Part shown: piece after piece, positions 1 to 9,290 of the stretch
How positions within the stretch are numbered: position 1 is the stretch's first letter
Layout: every line of letters starts with the position of its first letter
Assembly: GCF_014191715.1 (NCBI RefSeq)
Contig: NZ_JACHWY010000002.1
Coordinates: 62,001-126,000 of the forward strand
Length of the DNA stretch: 64,000 bases
Source of the DNA: Litorivivens lipolytica
Lineage (GTDB): Bacteria; Pseudomonadota; Gammaproteobacteria; Pseudomonadales; Spongiibacteraceae
Reading direction: 5' to 3'
Translations under genes and position numbers: made by a program
Notes under the pieces: generated by a model
Seen by the model: the letters and a program-made list of their open reading frames with translations, nothing else
Told to the model about the DNA's origin: nothing
The model's database searches: none

Positions 1-164
1 GGCGGGAAGAAAAATCCGGCCGTTCTGCTGCCGGTGCCATGCGTGAAGCCTCGCGGCGCGCGATGCGCGATGCCGCTGCCGCCATCGTATTGAACTTTAT
101 GAAGCAGCCCGCCGCGAAAAAACTCTTTTCCGTCGCGCCTGCCGCGAAAGCTGAGCGCACGTGA
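1..164 (+). CDS. C-terminal fragment of an unknown protein (runs in from left edge)
   Basis: An open frame enters from the left edge (first full codon at base 3) and ends at TGA 162-164, giving 53 residues of an alanine- and arginine-rich tail with a helical look (MREASRRAMRDAAA). The stop overlaps the ATG of the next gene by one base (TGATG), so the two are probably translationally coupled. The start and most of the protein lie outside the window, so I cannot name a family. A lipoprotein or envelope partner of the next gene is possible but unproven. Confidence 0.55.
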   Translation, partial: REEKSGRSAAGAMREASRRAMRDAAAAIVLNFMKQPAAKKLFSVAPAAKAERT

Positions 165-823
165 TGAGGTGCTGGCCTGCCGCATTTGCGCTGCTACTGA
201 CCGCCATTCTCGGAGGCTGTGTCAGTTCGTCAGTGGAGCAGTTGCGACAGGCGCCGGTGGGCGTGCTGAAAGAGGGTGAAACCATTGTCGTGTTGGGGCG
301 GCGTCAAAACTTTCGGCACCAGACCGAGGCGGACTTTACTCGCTGTGTGCAGAATACCCTCACCCGCAAAAAACTGCCGGTCAAAGCCGAGCAGGACTTT
401 ATGGACGAGATGTTTCCCTGGTTCCAGCCGCGTATGGCGCCTACTACCGCCGAGGCTCTGGCCAAGCGCCTGCAGGAGCCGGCTATTGCTGATCGTCTGA
501 AGCAGACCGGCACCCGCTATATAGTGTGGCTCGACGGAATCACTCGCCGCGGCGAAGACGGCGGCAGTCTGTCCTGTAGTGTTGGTGCCGGCGGCGGCGC
601 CTGTCTCGGCCTGTTGTGGTGGGAAGACGACGCCGAATACGAAGCCGTCATCTGGGACATGCAAACCCTGAAGTCCATGGGTAAGATCGCCGTTGAAGCC
701 AGTGGAACCTCTTATGTGCCGGCGGTGATCATTCCCATCCCGCTGGTGGCGCCCACCCAGTCCGCTGCTTGTCGTGGCGTGGCCAATCAGATCGGCGAAT
801 TCCTGACCAAGGCAATCCAGTAG
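164..823 (+). CDS. Lipoprotein of unknown function
   Basis: 219 residues from ATG 164; GTG 161 would add one residue. The N-terminus is a lipoprotein signal: hydrophobic core followed by the lipobox ILGGC with Cys19 as the lipidated residue. There is no Asp after the cysteine, which by the usual rule favours the outer membrane. The mature protein has a glycine- and cysteine-rich stretch near residues 140-150 followed by WWEDDAEYEAVIWD. I do not recognise the family. The one-base stop/start overlap with the upstream gene suggests an operon. Nothing ties it to the pilus genes that follow after about 140 bases. Confidence 0.75.
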   Translation: MRCWPAAFALLLTAILGGCVSSSVEQLRQAPVGVLKEGETIVVLGRRQNFRHQTEADFTRCVQNTLTRKKLPVKAEQDFMDEMFPWFQPRMAPTTAEALAKRLQEPAIADRLKQTGTRYIVWLDGITRRGEDGGSLSCSVGAGGGACLGLLWWEDDAEYEAVIWDMQTLKSMGKIAVEASGTSYVPAVIIPIPLVAPTQSAACRGVANQIGEFLTKAIQ

Positions 824-863
824 CCTTTAAGCCGCTTATGTGACCGGTTTCGCGCACCTTTTA

Positions 864-892
864 CCGTCTGTCAGAAAAAACGACCGTTCGTC
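864..892 (+). promoter_or_regulatory. Two AlgR-box-like sites upstream of the minor pilin operon
   Basis: The nonamer CCGTTCGTC at 884-892 matches the AlgR recognition core known from Pseudomonas aeruginosa. A second related nonamer, CCGTCTGTC, lies at 864-872 with two differences. The spacing is 20 bases, about two helical turns, so both would face the same side of the DNA. They lie 70-100 bases before the first pilin start at 962, and an AlgZ/AlgR pair is encoded at the end of the same gene run. A weak -10-like CATACT is at 932-937. Binding is inferred. Confidence 0.55.
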
Positions 893-961
893 GCATAGTC
901 GGTGACCCTCGCATTTCTCGCTTCCATACTGCCCAATGACAAATTTCTTTGGCTGAAGACT

Positions 962-1369
962 ATGCACGGTTTGCGCACGGAAAAAGGTTTCACATTAATT
1001 GAAGTGATGGTGGTCGTCGCGATGATCGCCATTATCGCGACCATCGCTATGGGCAGTTATCGCGACAGCACCGTGCGCGCCAATCGCACTGCTGCGGCCA
1101 GTTATTTGCTGGAAGTTGCGAACATGCAGGAGCGGTATTTGCTCGACAATCGAAGTTACGCGGCGGATATGGCGACACTGGGGGCCTCAGTGCCGCCAGA
1201 AGTCTCAGCTAATTATACGGTAACGACTGTAGGTGCGGCGGCAACCTATCAGGTCACCGCAACGCCCACGGGTGCGCAGGCTTCGGACGACACCGACTGC
1301 GGTTGGCTGCGGATAAATAACACTGGCGCAAAATCAACTCAGCACGGTGGCACGCGATGCTGGCGCTAA
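962..1369 (+). CDS. pilE: Type IV pilin-like minor pilin, PilE family
   Basis: 135 residues from ATG 962. A GTG 60 bases upstream in frame would put 20 residues before the pilin leader, which is not expected. The class III leader MHGLRTEKG is cut after Gly9 to give FTLIE, with Glu5 of the mature protein at Glu14, then a hydrophobic helix. A C-terminal cysteine pair (Cys113, Cys133) would close the D-loop typical of PilE. It is the first gene of the minor pilin run and overlaps the next gene by 13 bases. In Pseudomonas pilE usually ends this operon; here a PilE-type gene leads it. Role: initiation or priming of the pilus, by family. Confidence 0.88.
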   Translation: MHGLRTEKGFTLIEVMVVVAMIAIIATIAMGSYRDSTVRANRTAAASYLLEVANMQERYLLDNRSYAADMATLGASVPPEVSANYTVTTVGAAATYQVTATPTGAQASDDTDCGWLRINNTGAKSTQHGGTRCWR

Positions 1370-1824
1370 ATCGTAAGCAGGGTGGTTACACCCTGTTGGA
1401 GATACTGATTACGCTGGCAGTGGTGGCGATTGTGGCCTCGCTGGCGGTTCCATCCTTTCAGAACATGATTGCGACCCAACGTGTGCGAAGCGCTGCGAAT
1501 GATTTGGTTGCCACGTTAAATTTTGCACGCAGTGAAGCTGTTAAGAGAAATGCAACGGTCACTATTACGCCTGCTGCGGGCGGTTGGACAGATGGTTGGA
1601 CAACCGCCAGCGGCGGCACAACATTGCGGGTGCAGGATGGCTACGAGGGCATCACGCTGACCGGAGATCCGGCATCTACTCCTCTGAGCTATGGTGGTGA
1701 TGGTCGACGTAATGGCTCGGATGTGGAAATCGAGATCGAACCGCCTTCGGGTTCCGGTGCGCCTAGCTATTGCATTGAGATGTCGGCCACGGGCAAACCT
1801 TCGTCTAAGTCTGGGAGTTGCTGA
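1357..1824 (+). CDS. fimU: Minor pseudopilin, GspH/FimT/FimU family
   Basis: 155 residues. The leader ends at Gly10 and is followed by YTLLEILITLAVVAIVASLA, a canonical pilin N-helix with Glu at mature position 5. The body has the GspH-type beta domain (conserved stretch LNFARSEAVKRNA near residue 50) and the C-terminal pattern CIEMSATGKP. In this position it acts as FimU/FimT, a minor pilin that joins PilV, PilW, PilX and PilE in the tip complex. It overlaps the upstream pilin by 13 bases and shares one base with the next start (TGATG). The choice between the names fimU and fimT is not decidable by eye. Confidence 0.85.
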   Translation: MLALNRKQGGYTLLEILITLAVVAIVASLAVPSFQNMIATQRVRSAANDLVATLNFARSEAVKRNATVTITPAAGGWTDGWTTASGGTTLRVQDGYEGITLTGDPASTPLSYGGDGRRNGSDVEIEIEPPSGSGAPSYCIEMSATGKPSSKSGSC

Positions 1825-2396
1825 TGAATATGCGGAAAGAGCAGCTTGGCATAGGCATGATCGAATTGCTGATCGCCTTGTTGGTGTCTTTGGTTGCATT
1901 GATGGGGGCTGCAGGCTTGGTGGTGAGGACGGTGCAGCAGGAAGCTGAGTCCTATCAGCGGTTGCAGGCCTTGACCCTCGTTCAGGATATGGTGGACCGC
2001 ATCAATGTAAATCGGCAGGTCGTGACTTGTTATAGCAATGGTGCGAACGGTGAAACTTTGGGAACCGGCGTTACATTCGCTACCGATGTGCAGGATTGCG
2101 GTGGCAGTGATCAGCAAAATCGTGCGGATGCGGATATGTTGGCCTGGCACAACGCCTTGTTGGGTGCATCTGAGAAGGATGCCGATGACGACACTATAAA
2201 CCTCGGCAGTATGATTGGGGCCAGAGGATGTATTGAGCAGGTTGATGCCGCCAACAGATTATACCGCGTGACGGTCGCCTGGCAGGGGCTTAGTGAAACC
2301 GTTACACCCACTAGTGATTGTGGGCAGGGGCAATACGGTGCTGAGCCTAAACGCCGCGCTGTAAGCATACTTATCAGACTGGCGAACCTATCATGA
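1824..2396 (+). CDS. pilV: Type IV pilus minor pilin PilV
   Basis: 190 residues from ATG 1824, chosen because it overlaps the preceding TGA by one base; TTG 1818 is also in frame. The leader MNMRKEQLG is cut before IGMIELLIALLVSLVAL, keeping Glu at mature position 5. The rest matches PilV in length and in having scattered cysteines. It is the third gene of the pilin operon and overlaps pilW by four bases (ATGA). By family it is part of the priming complex for pilus assembly. Confidence 0.85.
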   Translation: MNMRKEQLGIGMIELLIALLVSLVALMGAAGLVVRTVQQEAESYQRLQALTLVQDMVDRINVNRQVVTCYSNGANGETLGTGVTFATDVQDCGGSDQQNRADADMLAWHNALLGASEKDADDDTINLGSMIGARGCIEQVDAANRLYRVTVAWQGLSETVTPTSDCGQGQYGAEPKRRAVSILIRLANLS

Positions 2397-3457
2397 GTAA
2401 ACACAAGCTTGTTGCTAAACAACGCGGTCTGACGCTTCTGGAAATCATGATCGCATTGACCTTGGGTGCTTTCATGCTGGTGGGGATAATCAGCTTGATG
2501 GCCTCAGTCAGTGCGACGCGAACCGAGCTGAACAGAAGCTCAGAATTATCAGAAAATGGCCGCTATGCTATTCAGATTCTCACAGATGAAATCTCCCTGG
2601 CCGGTTATTTCGGTCCCTACTTTAATGCCAGTGTCGATAGGACATCTCCAGATCCGTGTGAAGATGGTACGACGCTGGCCAATTTAGGTATCAGTCTGCT
2701 GGATTCTGACGGTGATACCCTCGCTCCGGAATTGCCCACGGCGGTTGAAGGATTTGGCTATTCGGCATCAGCAGCAACGCCTTCCTGTTTTTCAACAACC
2801 GATGCGAACATTGTTACTAATGGCGAAGTTCTGGTGGTCCGGCGGGTAAATGCCAATTCTGTAGCGCAAGCGTCTGCGGTCGATGGTGATCCCTATCTGC
2901 AGATTTCATCCTGTGATACTGATGCCGATGCCTTCCGCTTTGGCACAGTCAAAGCCAACTTTACGTTGAATGACGATGACTGTAATACCGCCCAGGTTTG
3001 GCCCTATCGCGTCAGTTCCTTTTTTGTATCCAATTGCGACGAATGCGATCCCAGTGACAATATCCCTACACTCAAAGTGGCGGAATATGTAGATGGCGAA
3101 TTCGAGATCAGTTCATTAGTCGAGGGAATACAAGATATACATTTTGAGTACGGTATCGATTTAGACAACAACGGAGCTCCCGACTGCTACGTTCCTGACC
3201 CTCGGGTGGATAATTTGACTACGGTCGGTTGCCCTGCAGCAGGTTCCGCGAGTGACACTGAAAACTTTTCCAATGTTGTATCGGTTGCGGTTTCAGTTCT
3301 GGTGCGCAGCGTAACAAGCTTCCCGGGCTGGAATGACGATAAAACCTATGATCTCGGTGAAGCAGCGCGAGTTGGCCCGTTCAATGATGCCTTCAAAAGG
3401 CGGGTATTTCGGTCGGTAGTGCTTATACAAAATGTGTCGGGGGTGCGCGAGTCATGA
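2393..3457 (+). CDS. pilW: Type IV pilus assembly protein PilW
   Basis: 354 residues. The leader MSKHKLVAKQRG precedes LTLLEIMIALTLGAFMLVGI, a pilin helix with Glu5. It is long for a minor pilin, as PilW usually is, and ends in a conserved block (VVSVAVSVLVRS, then RRVFRSVVLIQN) seen in PilW proteins. Several aspartate-rich stretches follow the helix. The start overlaps pilV by four bases and the end overlaps pilX by four bases, so translation is probably coupled throughout the run. Confidence 0.87.
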   Translation: MSKHKLVAKQRGLTLLEIMIALTLGAFMLVGIISLMASVSATRTELNRSSELSENGRYAIQILTDEISLAGYFGPYFNASVDRTSPDPCEDGTTLANLGISLLDSDGDTLAPELPTAVEGFGYSASAATPSCFSTTDANIVTNGEVLVVRRVNANSVAQASAVDGDPYLQISSCDTDADAFRFGTVKANFTLNDDDCNTAQVWPYRVSSFFVSNCDECDPSDNIPTLKVAEYVDGEFEISSLVEGIQDIHFEYGIDLDNNGAPDCYVPDPRVDNLTTVGCPAAGSASDTENFSNVVSVAVSVLVRSVTSFPGWNDDKTYDLGEAARVGPFNDAFKRRVFRSVVLIQNVSGVRES

Positions 3458-4002
3458 TATCCCGCAATCAGCAACAGGGCGCGATACTGGTAATCGTCTT
3501 AGTTATGGTCGGTATCTTTATGATTATCGTGACCAGCCTGGTGTCGTCCAGCAATATCAATTTTCGAATAGCGGGTAATCAGCAGTATCGGATGGAGGCT
3601 AAGCTCGCGGCCAGAAACGGTATGGAAGCGTACATTAGCAACCCTGCCAACTTCACATTGCCTTTGCCGATAAATGCAGAAGAGATAGGAACAGACTTTG
3701 ACGGCGACGGAACGGATGATCTTATAGCTTCTGTCGCGCCTCCGAATTGCACGCGTTCGACAATTATTACAATTCCGGAATTGGATGTAAGTAATCCTAG
3801 TGAAGCGCAGTGCCTTGGCAGTGGTTCGCTGGCGACCACAGGTATTTTTGGGGGTAGCGGCGGTGTCACATCGGGTAACTCCTGGTGTTCGCGTATGAAT
3901 TGGGATGTTGCATCTACGGTAAATAACGCCAATACAGGGGCGGGGATCGAAATGCATCAAGGTGTTTACATGCTGGCCGTGGTTGGCACCAGTTGCCCAT
4001 AA
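3454..4002 (+). CDS. pilX: Type IV pilus assembly protein PilX
   Basis: 182 residues. The leader MISRNQQQG is followed by AILVIVLVMVGIFMIIVTSL. As usual for PilX, the mature helix lacks Phe1 and Glu5. The segment NFRIAGNQQYRMEAKLAARNG is the conserved PilX region, although an amphipathic Ala-Arg pattern is all I can confirm by eye. It precedes pilY1 by 19 bases, as in other minor pilin operons, and overlaps pilW by four bases. By family it helps prime the pilus and presents PilY1 at its tip. Confidence 0.85.
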   Translation: MISRNQQQGAILVIVLVMVGIFMIIVTSLVSSSNINFRIAGNQQYRMEAKLAARNGMEAYISNPANFTLPLPINAEEIGTDFDGDGTDDLIASVAPPNCTRSTIITIPELDVSNPSEAQCLGSGSLATTGIFGGSGGVTSGNSWCSRMNWDVASTVNNANTGAGIEMHQGVYMLAVVGTSCP

Positions 4003-4021
4003 CACTGGCGGAGAATAGACA

Positions 4022-7000
4022 ATGAAGAAATGGATATGGGTTCTGGTCGCTTTCAGTGGATGGGTTTCCGCGGAAGATATTGATCTTTTTACTGGTAACA
4101 ACCCTGCGGGCGGTAACGAACCAACAGTGCTTGTTGCGTGGCACACCTCTGCAAATGCGAATGCCAATGTTGTACATGGATGCACTTATAGTGATGGCAG
4201 TGGCGCTCCCAGTATGGGCAACACCGTTGCGGGGATGGAGCAGTGTGCACTTGTTAATACGGTGCTCGAGCTGAAGAATCTTCCCGACCTGCTGGGTAAG
4301 GTCAAGATTGGGCTGATGGTCTTCAACAAGAATGGTATTGAAAGCAATTACCCCAACGGGATAACAAAAGGTGGCGACGACTGTGGTTACCTCGTTCTTC
4401 CACCAAAGTTGATGCATGATGGCTTGACTGACCCCGATACCGGCGACGTTACGGAGTCCAGTGCGATCGATGCTTTTGTGACTACGGTTAAGTCGTTTCA
4501 AGACAGTACAAGTGCCAGCATCCTGGCCAACCAGTCTCAAACTGGTGACATGGTCGCGGAAACATGGGCTGCACTGAATGGTCTTAGCACCTCCTGTTCC
4601 GGAACGGATTACTCCACGGTCACCACGGTGTCTACGGAGTGTCGTGATGCTGTAGTTGTCTACCTTGGCAATGCGACAAAGGAAACCGCATCGGTAAAAG
4701 ACGGTACGGGTAGCCCGGAAGATGTGCTGAGTGCACAGTTGAAGAACGCCTTTGGTTACGCTGAAGGTTCGGACGATTATGTCGATTTCATGACGCCGAT
4801 ACCGGTCACCAACCTTACCAACTCAGACAGTGTTAATGGTGGTTATTGGGCGGATGAGTGGACTCGTTTTATGAAGCGAGTGAACGTCAGCGATAGCGCT
4901 CAAGCTGATCGCAATATTGCTACCTATACCATCGCCGTGTATGACCCCGACCCAAATCTCGCCAGCAAGATTGACGAGGAAATTTTCTTTTATGGGAAAA
5001 TGGCCAGTATGGGCGGCGGCGATGCTTATCAAGTAGAGTACGACGACCCCGGTAAGTTGAAGGAAGTTTTTATCCAGATATTTAACGAAGTCCAGGCCGT
5101 AAACAGCGTTTTCTCTTCGGCAACCTTGCCGGTTAGTGCCAATACACAGGGCACCTTCCTCAATCAGATCTATATCGCGATGTTTCGTCCAGATGGGGCG
5201 GCGGGTCCTCGCTGGCTTGGTAACCTCAAACAGTACCAGCTAGGTTTTGATGCCAGTGGTACGATTGTGCTTACCGATGCAACCCAAGATCCGAGTGCTG
5301 GACCGGTTACGTCGGCGACCAATATTAACACCGGTACGATAAAGGAGACGGCATCGAGTTTCTGGACAACAAATACACCGTCTAACTCTCCGGATTGGCC
5401 CACTGCAGCGGATGAAGGCTTTGGGTTCTGGGTTAACAGTCGCAGCGGAAGTGGCGGCACTTATGATATGCCTGATGGCGATCTGGTCGAAAAAGGCGGC
5501 GCTGGTCAGGTCACAAGAATTCAATACTTGACCAGCCAAGATGCACGTAAGATCTATACCTGCAATAGCGAGACCAGCTGTCCGATAGGGTCGGATTTGC
5601 CAGAGTTTTCGACCTCGAATACTACCTTAGCAAGTAATGCGGATACGCTGTTTGCGCTCTCATCAAGTGGGGCGGGCTCAGCGAGTATTCGGGCGGGCTC
5701 GAGCGCAAAGATGAACGTCACCTATTCATGTCAGTCTGAGAAAGTTAAAGGGTCGACGTCTATTTACTGTTATTTCTATGAGACCGTAGCCGGTACGTTG
5801 GAGGACGTACGTGCTGAGTCTGGTACAGGACAGAATAAAGTTGCGGCAGATCATGTCGATATTATTCCAACGGACGCTACTTTCCTCTCGCAAACCGATT
5901 GCAATAACGTGTCGTCCGATGCTGCCACCTGTGAGGTTCTGGAAACCGGTACAAACGCCGGACTCAAATACATCAAGGTGAAGATGCCTTCCATGACTGC
6001 AGGTGCAAATAATGGTGGGAATCCTCTCGAAGTTACCGTGTATCGCTATTCGACTACCGCGGTAGTGACCCAGAATAGCCATGGTTTCAGTACCGGCGAG
6101 CAAATCACGTTGAGCTCATGTGCCATTTCCACGAGTGAAACAGTTAATAGTGGGTCCGGTGTTGGACTTAGCCAAATGACGGGTGGCTCCTTTGTTACGG
6201 AAGCCAAAACGATACTTACAGCAAACTCCTATTCCATTGAATTAAACAGTGTTGCTCTGGGCAGCCACGATGTTACCTGTCGGGGTGAGACGCTGCTTAC
6301 CGGCAGTAACTTGATCGATTGGGTGCGAGGGGAAGATATTGCGGGCAATGAAGCCTTGGAAGGACCCTGTCCCCTGAATAATGATGGGTCGCGCAATTAT
6401 CCCGATGGGACCACTGCCTGTTCCATCTCTATTCGGCCCTCGGTTCACGGGGATGTTCTGCACTCACGCCCTGCGGTTATCAACTTTGGTGATATCAATA
6501 ATGACAACCCTGAGGGTGAGACCGACGTCATCGTCTTCTACGGTGCAAACGATGGCTTATATCGTGCGGTAAATGGCAACCAAACGCGCTCTATTACACT
6601 CGATGGCGGTCGCGTTGTACCTCCGGGCGGGGAGCTCTGGGCCTTTATTGCACCGGAATTTTTTACCAAGTTACCGCGTCTGTTCAATGATGATCCGAAA
6701 ATTAACTACACGGGGGTAGTGGATGATGAAGCCGAACCGCGTGATTACTTCTTTGATGGGATAACGGCGATTCTTCAGGATAAGCGAACAACAGGCGCAA
6801 CGGCTGGAAAGTCATATATCTATTTGACCGCGCGACGGGGTGGTCCGATTCTCTATGCGCTGGATGTTACTGACCCGAAACTTCCACCGAAGATACTTTG
6901 GAAAGTTAACAAAACCCAGATTCCGGAACTGGCACAAACCTGGTCGCACCCAAAAGTTGTGGAGATCAAAGGGCATGCTAATCCTGTGTTGATATTTGCT

Positions 7001-8152
7001 GCGGGTTACGACGCTGATGTTGAAGACTGTGAGCCGGCTGGCCAGTGCGAAGATAGCAATGGTAATCCTGTGACAGTAACAACGGATGAAGGCCGCGGAA
7101 TTATTATCCTGGATGCGACAGATGGCAGTCTCGTGTGGGCCGCACTCGCAGATTGTACTGGTGTAGCCGGTGCTACCAGCAGCAATTGCTTTGATAACAG
7201 CGACTTTACTACGGATTTTGACAAGTCCTTCGCTGCGGATGTGACCGTAGTGGATAGAAATTTTGATGGAGTCGCTGACCGCTTGTACGCGGCAGATGTT
7301 GGAGGCGGTATATGGCGAGTCGATCTCGAACCGAATGGCTATAGTACAACGCCGTCGCCGTCAGATTTTCAAGTAATGAAAATTGCTGATATCAGCGGTT
7401 CTGGAAACGATGCACGTAAATTTCTGTTTCCACCGGATGTTGTGCCTACCAACAACTTTGATGCGGTGGTCGCGGTTTCCGGGGATCGTGAGCACCCGTT
7501 GTATCCTAGCCCTGATGACGTCAATACGGCGGGTATTGCCTACAACGTCACCAACCGCTTTTATATGATCAAGGATACTGTGTCCTATAACGGTGATCCT
7601 AGTCGTACGGTAGCGAATGAACAGGCGCGCACAGTACTCACAGAAAGCGACCTATTTAATCGCACGGATGGCCGCTGTCTAGATGCTACGAACTCTCCGG
7701 TTGCCTGTACCTATGATTCATCGACAGGGACGTATAAAGATTCGAGCGGTACCGAAGTTACGCTGGTCGATTTTGACGGGAATGGTGACCTCTTCGACGG
7801 TTACTATTTCAGTTTCGGGAATCCGGGAGAAAAGGGTATCAATGCGCCGGTCGTGGTGGCGGGCAGCGTATTCTTCGCCACCAATCAGCCTGATGCGGTG
7901 CCCGAGGATTCCTGTACTGCTAATCTCGGTGTTGCTCGCGGTTATAAAGTAAACTTTTTAACAGGCGAAAAGACCATAAATGTATTTGTGGGGGGTGGTA
8001 TGCCGCCTTCACCCATCGCGGGTTTGGTTACGATCGGAGACGAGACGGTACCCTTTATTATCGGTGGTGAAGGGCCTTCAGCGTTTGACCCGAGTACTCC
8101 GACATTGAATCTGGATCCAGGGCGCAAGCGCACCTATTGGTATTACAAGTAA
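4022..8152 (+). CDS. pilY1: Type IV pilus tip adhesin/biogenesis factor PilY1
   Basis: 1376 residues with a signal peptide (cut near WVSA, residue 17). The C-terminal half is the PilY1 beta-propeller: VHGDVLHSRPAVINFGD, then VIVFYGANDGLYRAVNG, and a calcium-type loop DRNFDGVAD at residues 1078-1086 followed by YAADVGGGIWRVDL, equivalent to the site that controls retraction in Pseudomonas. The N-terminal part corresponds to the von Willebrand-like domain, but where family members read DTSGSM this one reads WHTSANANA, so the metal-ion site seems degenerate. GGCGGAG precedes the ATG. By family it sits at the pilus tip and acts in adhesion, surface sensing and extension/retraction. Confidence 0.93.
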   Translation: MKKWIWVLVAFSGWVSAEDIDLFTGNNPAGGNEPTVLVAWHTSANANANVVHGCTYSDGSGAPSMGNTVAGMEQCALVNTVLELKNLPDLLGKVKIGLMVFNKNGIESNYPNGITKGGDDCGYLVLPPKLMHDGLTDPDTGDVTESSAIDAFVTTVKSFQDSTSASILANQSQTGDMVAETWAALNGLSTSCSGTDYSTVTTVSTECRDAVVVYLGNATKETASVKDGTGSPEDVLSAQLKNAFGYAEGSDDYVDFMTPIPVTNLTNSDSVNGGYWADEWTRFMKRVNVSDSAQADRNIATYTIAVYDPDPNLASKIDEEIFFYGKMASMGGGDAYQVEYDDPGKLKEVFIQIFNEVQAVNSVFSSATLPVSANTQGTFLNQIYIAMFRPDGAAGPRWLGNLKQYQLGFDASGTIVLTDATQDPSAGPVTSATNINTGTIKETASSFWTTNTPSNSPDWPTAADEGFGFWVNSRSGSGGTYDMPDGDLVEKGGAGQVTRIQYLTSQDARKIYTCNSETSCPIGSDLPEFSTSNTTLASNADTLFALSSSGAGSASIRAGSSAKMNVTYSCQSEKVKGSTSIYCYFYETVAGTLEDVRAESGTGQNKVAADHVDIIPTDATFLSQTDCNNVSSDAATCEVLETGTNAGLKYIKVKMPSMTAGANNGGNPLEVTVYRYSTTAVVTQNSHGFSTGEQITLSSCAISTSETVNSGSGVGLSQMTGGSFVTEAKTILTANSYSIELNSVALGSHDVTCRGETLLTGSNLIDWVRGEDIAGNEALEGPCPLNNDGSRNYPDGTTACSISIRPSVHGDVLHSRPAVINFGDINNDNPEGETDVIVFYGANDGLYRAVNGNQTRSITLDGGRVVPPGGELWAFIAPEFFTKLPRLFNDDPKINYTGVVDDEAEPRDYFFDGITAILQDKRTTGATAGKSYIYLTARRGGPILYALDVTDPKLPPKILWKVNKTQIPELAQTWSHPKVVEIKGHANPVLIFAAGYDADVEDCEPAGQCEDSNGNPVTVTTDEGRGIIILDATDGSLVWAALADCTGVAGATSSNCFDNSDFTTDFDKSFAADVTVVDRNFDGVADRLYAADVGGGIWRVDLEPNGYSTTPSPSDFQVMKIADISGSGNDARKFLFPPDVVPTNNFDAVVAVSGDREHPLYPSPDDVNTAGIAYNVTNRFYMIKDTVSYNGDPSRTVANEQARTVLTESDLFNRTDGRCLDATNSPVACTYDSSTGTYKDSSGTEVTLVDFDGNGDLFDGYYFSFGNPGEKGINAPVVVAGSVFFATNQPDAVPEDSCTANLGVARGYKVNFLTGEKTINVFVGGGMPPSPIAGLVTIGDETVPFIIGGEGPSAFDPSTPTLNLDPGRKRTYWYYK

Positions 8153-8217
8153 CACGGAGACGTTGATAAAGGCTGCTATACTGCCTGACACGAGCTTACG
8201 GTGAGAGTTTATCGGTC

Positions 8218-9282
8218 GTGTCAGTGCAAGTAAGGCAGTCTGAGCAGGAGAACGCATCTGATGATGCGTTTTTTCTACCGGATTTGTGCAATGCCCAAGC
8301 CCTGCTGGTGCTGGTGATTCTTGCCGAATTGCTGGCACTGGTGATAACCGGCCTGCAGCGGGGCTTGTTTCCTGTCGACTGGCAGCACTTCTCGCTGGTT
8401 TCCCTGTTCTGCCTCTTGGTCTTCCTTTCTTCGTCTGTGGTGCTGTGCGCATTGCGACACCGTCTAGCGCGTCTGCCGCTGGTCTGGTCGGCATCGCTCA
8501 GCTACGGCTTGGTGCTGACTGTACTGCTGCTATATGCCTTGGGCGCCCAATGGTTGCTGGCAACTACGGCGTTTCGCTCAGAAGGTATGCCGGGCGAGTC
8601 TCTATGGGTAACGCTGTTTGTCGGTGCAGTGATTGCGGGCATTGGTTTACGTTATCTATTTTTAAGTTGGCAGTTGCGCCGTCGAGAGCAGAGCGAAATG
8701 CAGGCTCGTATTCAGGCCCTGCAATCACGTATCCAGCCCCATTTTTTATTTAATAGCCTCAATACGATTGCCAGTCTGATTGCCGAGAACCCTGATCAGG
8801 CCGAGCGCGCGGTTGAGGATCTGTCGGCGCTGTTTCGCGCAAATCTTCAAGATAGCCGCGTTATGAGTACCTGGGGTCGCGAGCGTGAGTTGTGCGAGCG
8901 CTACTTACGTATTGAGTCGATCAGGCTGGGGAATCGATTGCGCGTCGACTGGCAGGTCGATGCGCTTGACGATAGTCAGGAGGTGCTGAGCCTGAGTCTG
9001 CAGCCCTTGCTGGAAAATGCGATTGTGCATGGGGTTCAACACTTGAGCGATGGTGGCACGATTCATATCCAGGCGGTTCGGGCCGGCGATGATTTTACGC
9101 TGTCCGTTGAAAATCCTTTGGCGTACGGGCGGGAGCGACCTATTGGCAACCATCTGGCGTGCGATAATCTTCACCACAGGCTGCAGAGCGTTTTTGGGGA
9201 TCGCGGTAGTTTGACTTTGGAAGAACGAGACGCAAAATTTCGTGTTGAAATGCGTTTCCCGGCAAGCGTTCTTCCGCGGTAG
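8218..9282 (+). CDS. algZ: LytS-family sensor histidine kinase, AlgZ/FimS-like
   Basis: 354 residues from GTG 8218. The N-terminus carries the FFLPDLC motif seen at the start of AlgZ-type kinases, then about four membrane segments. The His_kinase family motif QPHFLFNSLNTIASL has the phospho-accepting His at 175; a short HATPase part follows (LQPLLENAIVHGV). The stop overlaps the region of the algR start. In Pseudomonas AlgZ controls AlgR and thereby the fimU-pilVWXY1Y2E operon; here the kinase lies 65 bases behind pilY1 on the same strand, which makes that link physical. AlgZ versus a generic LytS name rests on the partner and the location. Confidence 0.88.
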   Translation: MSVQVRQSEQENASDDAFFLPDLCNAQALLVLVILAELLALVITGLQRGLFPVDWQHFSLVSLFCLLVFLSSSVVLCALRHRLARLPLVWSASLSYGLVLTVLLLYALGAQWLLATTAFRSEGMPGESLWVTLFVGAVIAGIGLRYLFLSWQLRRREQSEMQARIQALQSRIQPHFLFNSLNTIASLIAENPDQAERAVEDLSALFRANLQDSRVMSTWGRERELCERYLRIESIRLGNRLRVDWQVDALDDSQEVLSLSLQPLLENAIVHGVQHLSDGGTIHIQAVRAGDDFTLSVENPLAYGRERPIGNHLACDNLHHRLQSVFGDRGSLTLEERDAKFRVEMRFPASVLPR

Positions 9283-9290
9283 TGCACGTT

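Noticed and set aside
902-961. GTG start 60 bases upstream for the first pilin
   Set aside because: It would put about 20 residues before the short prepilin leader; ATG 962 fits the peptidase site.
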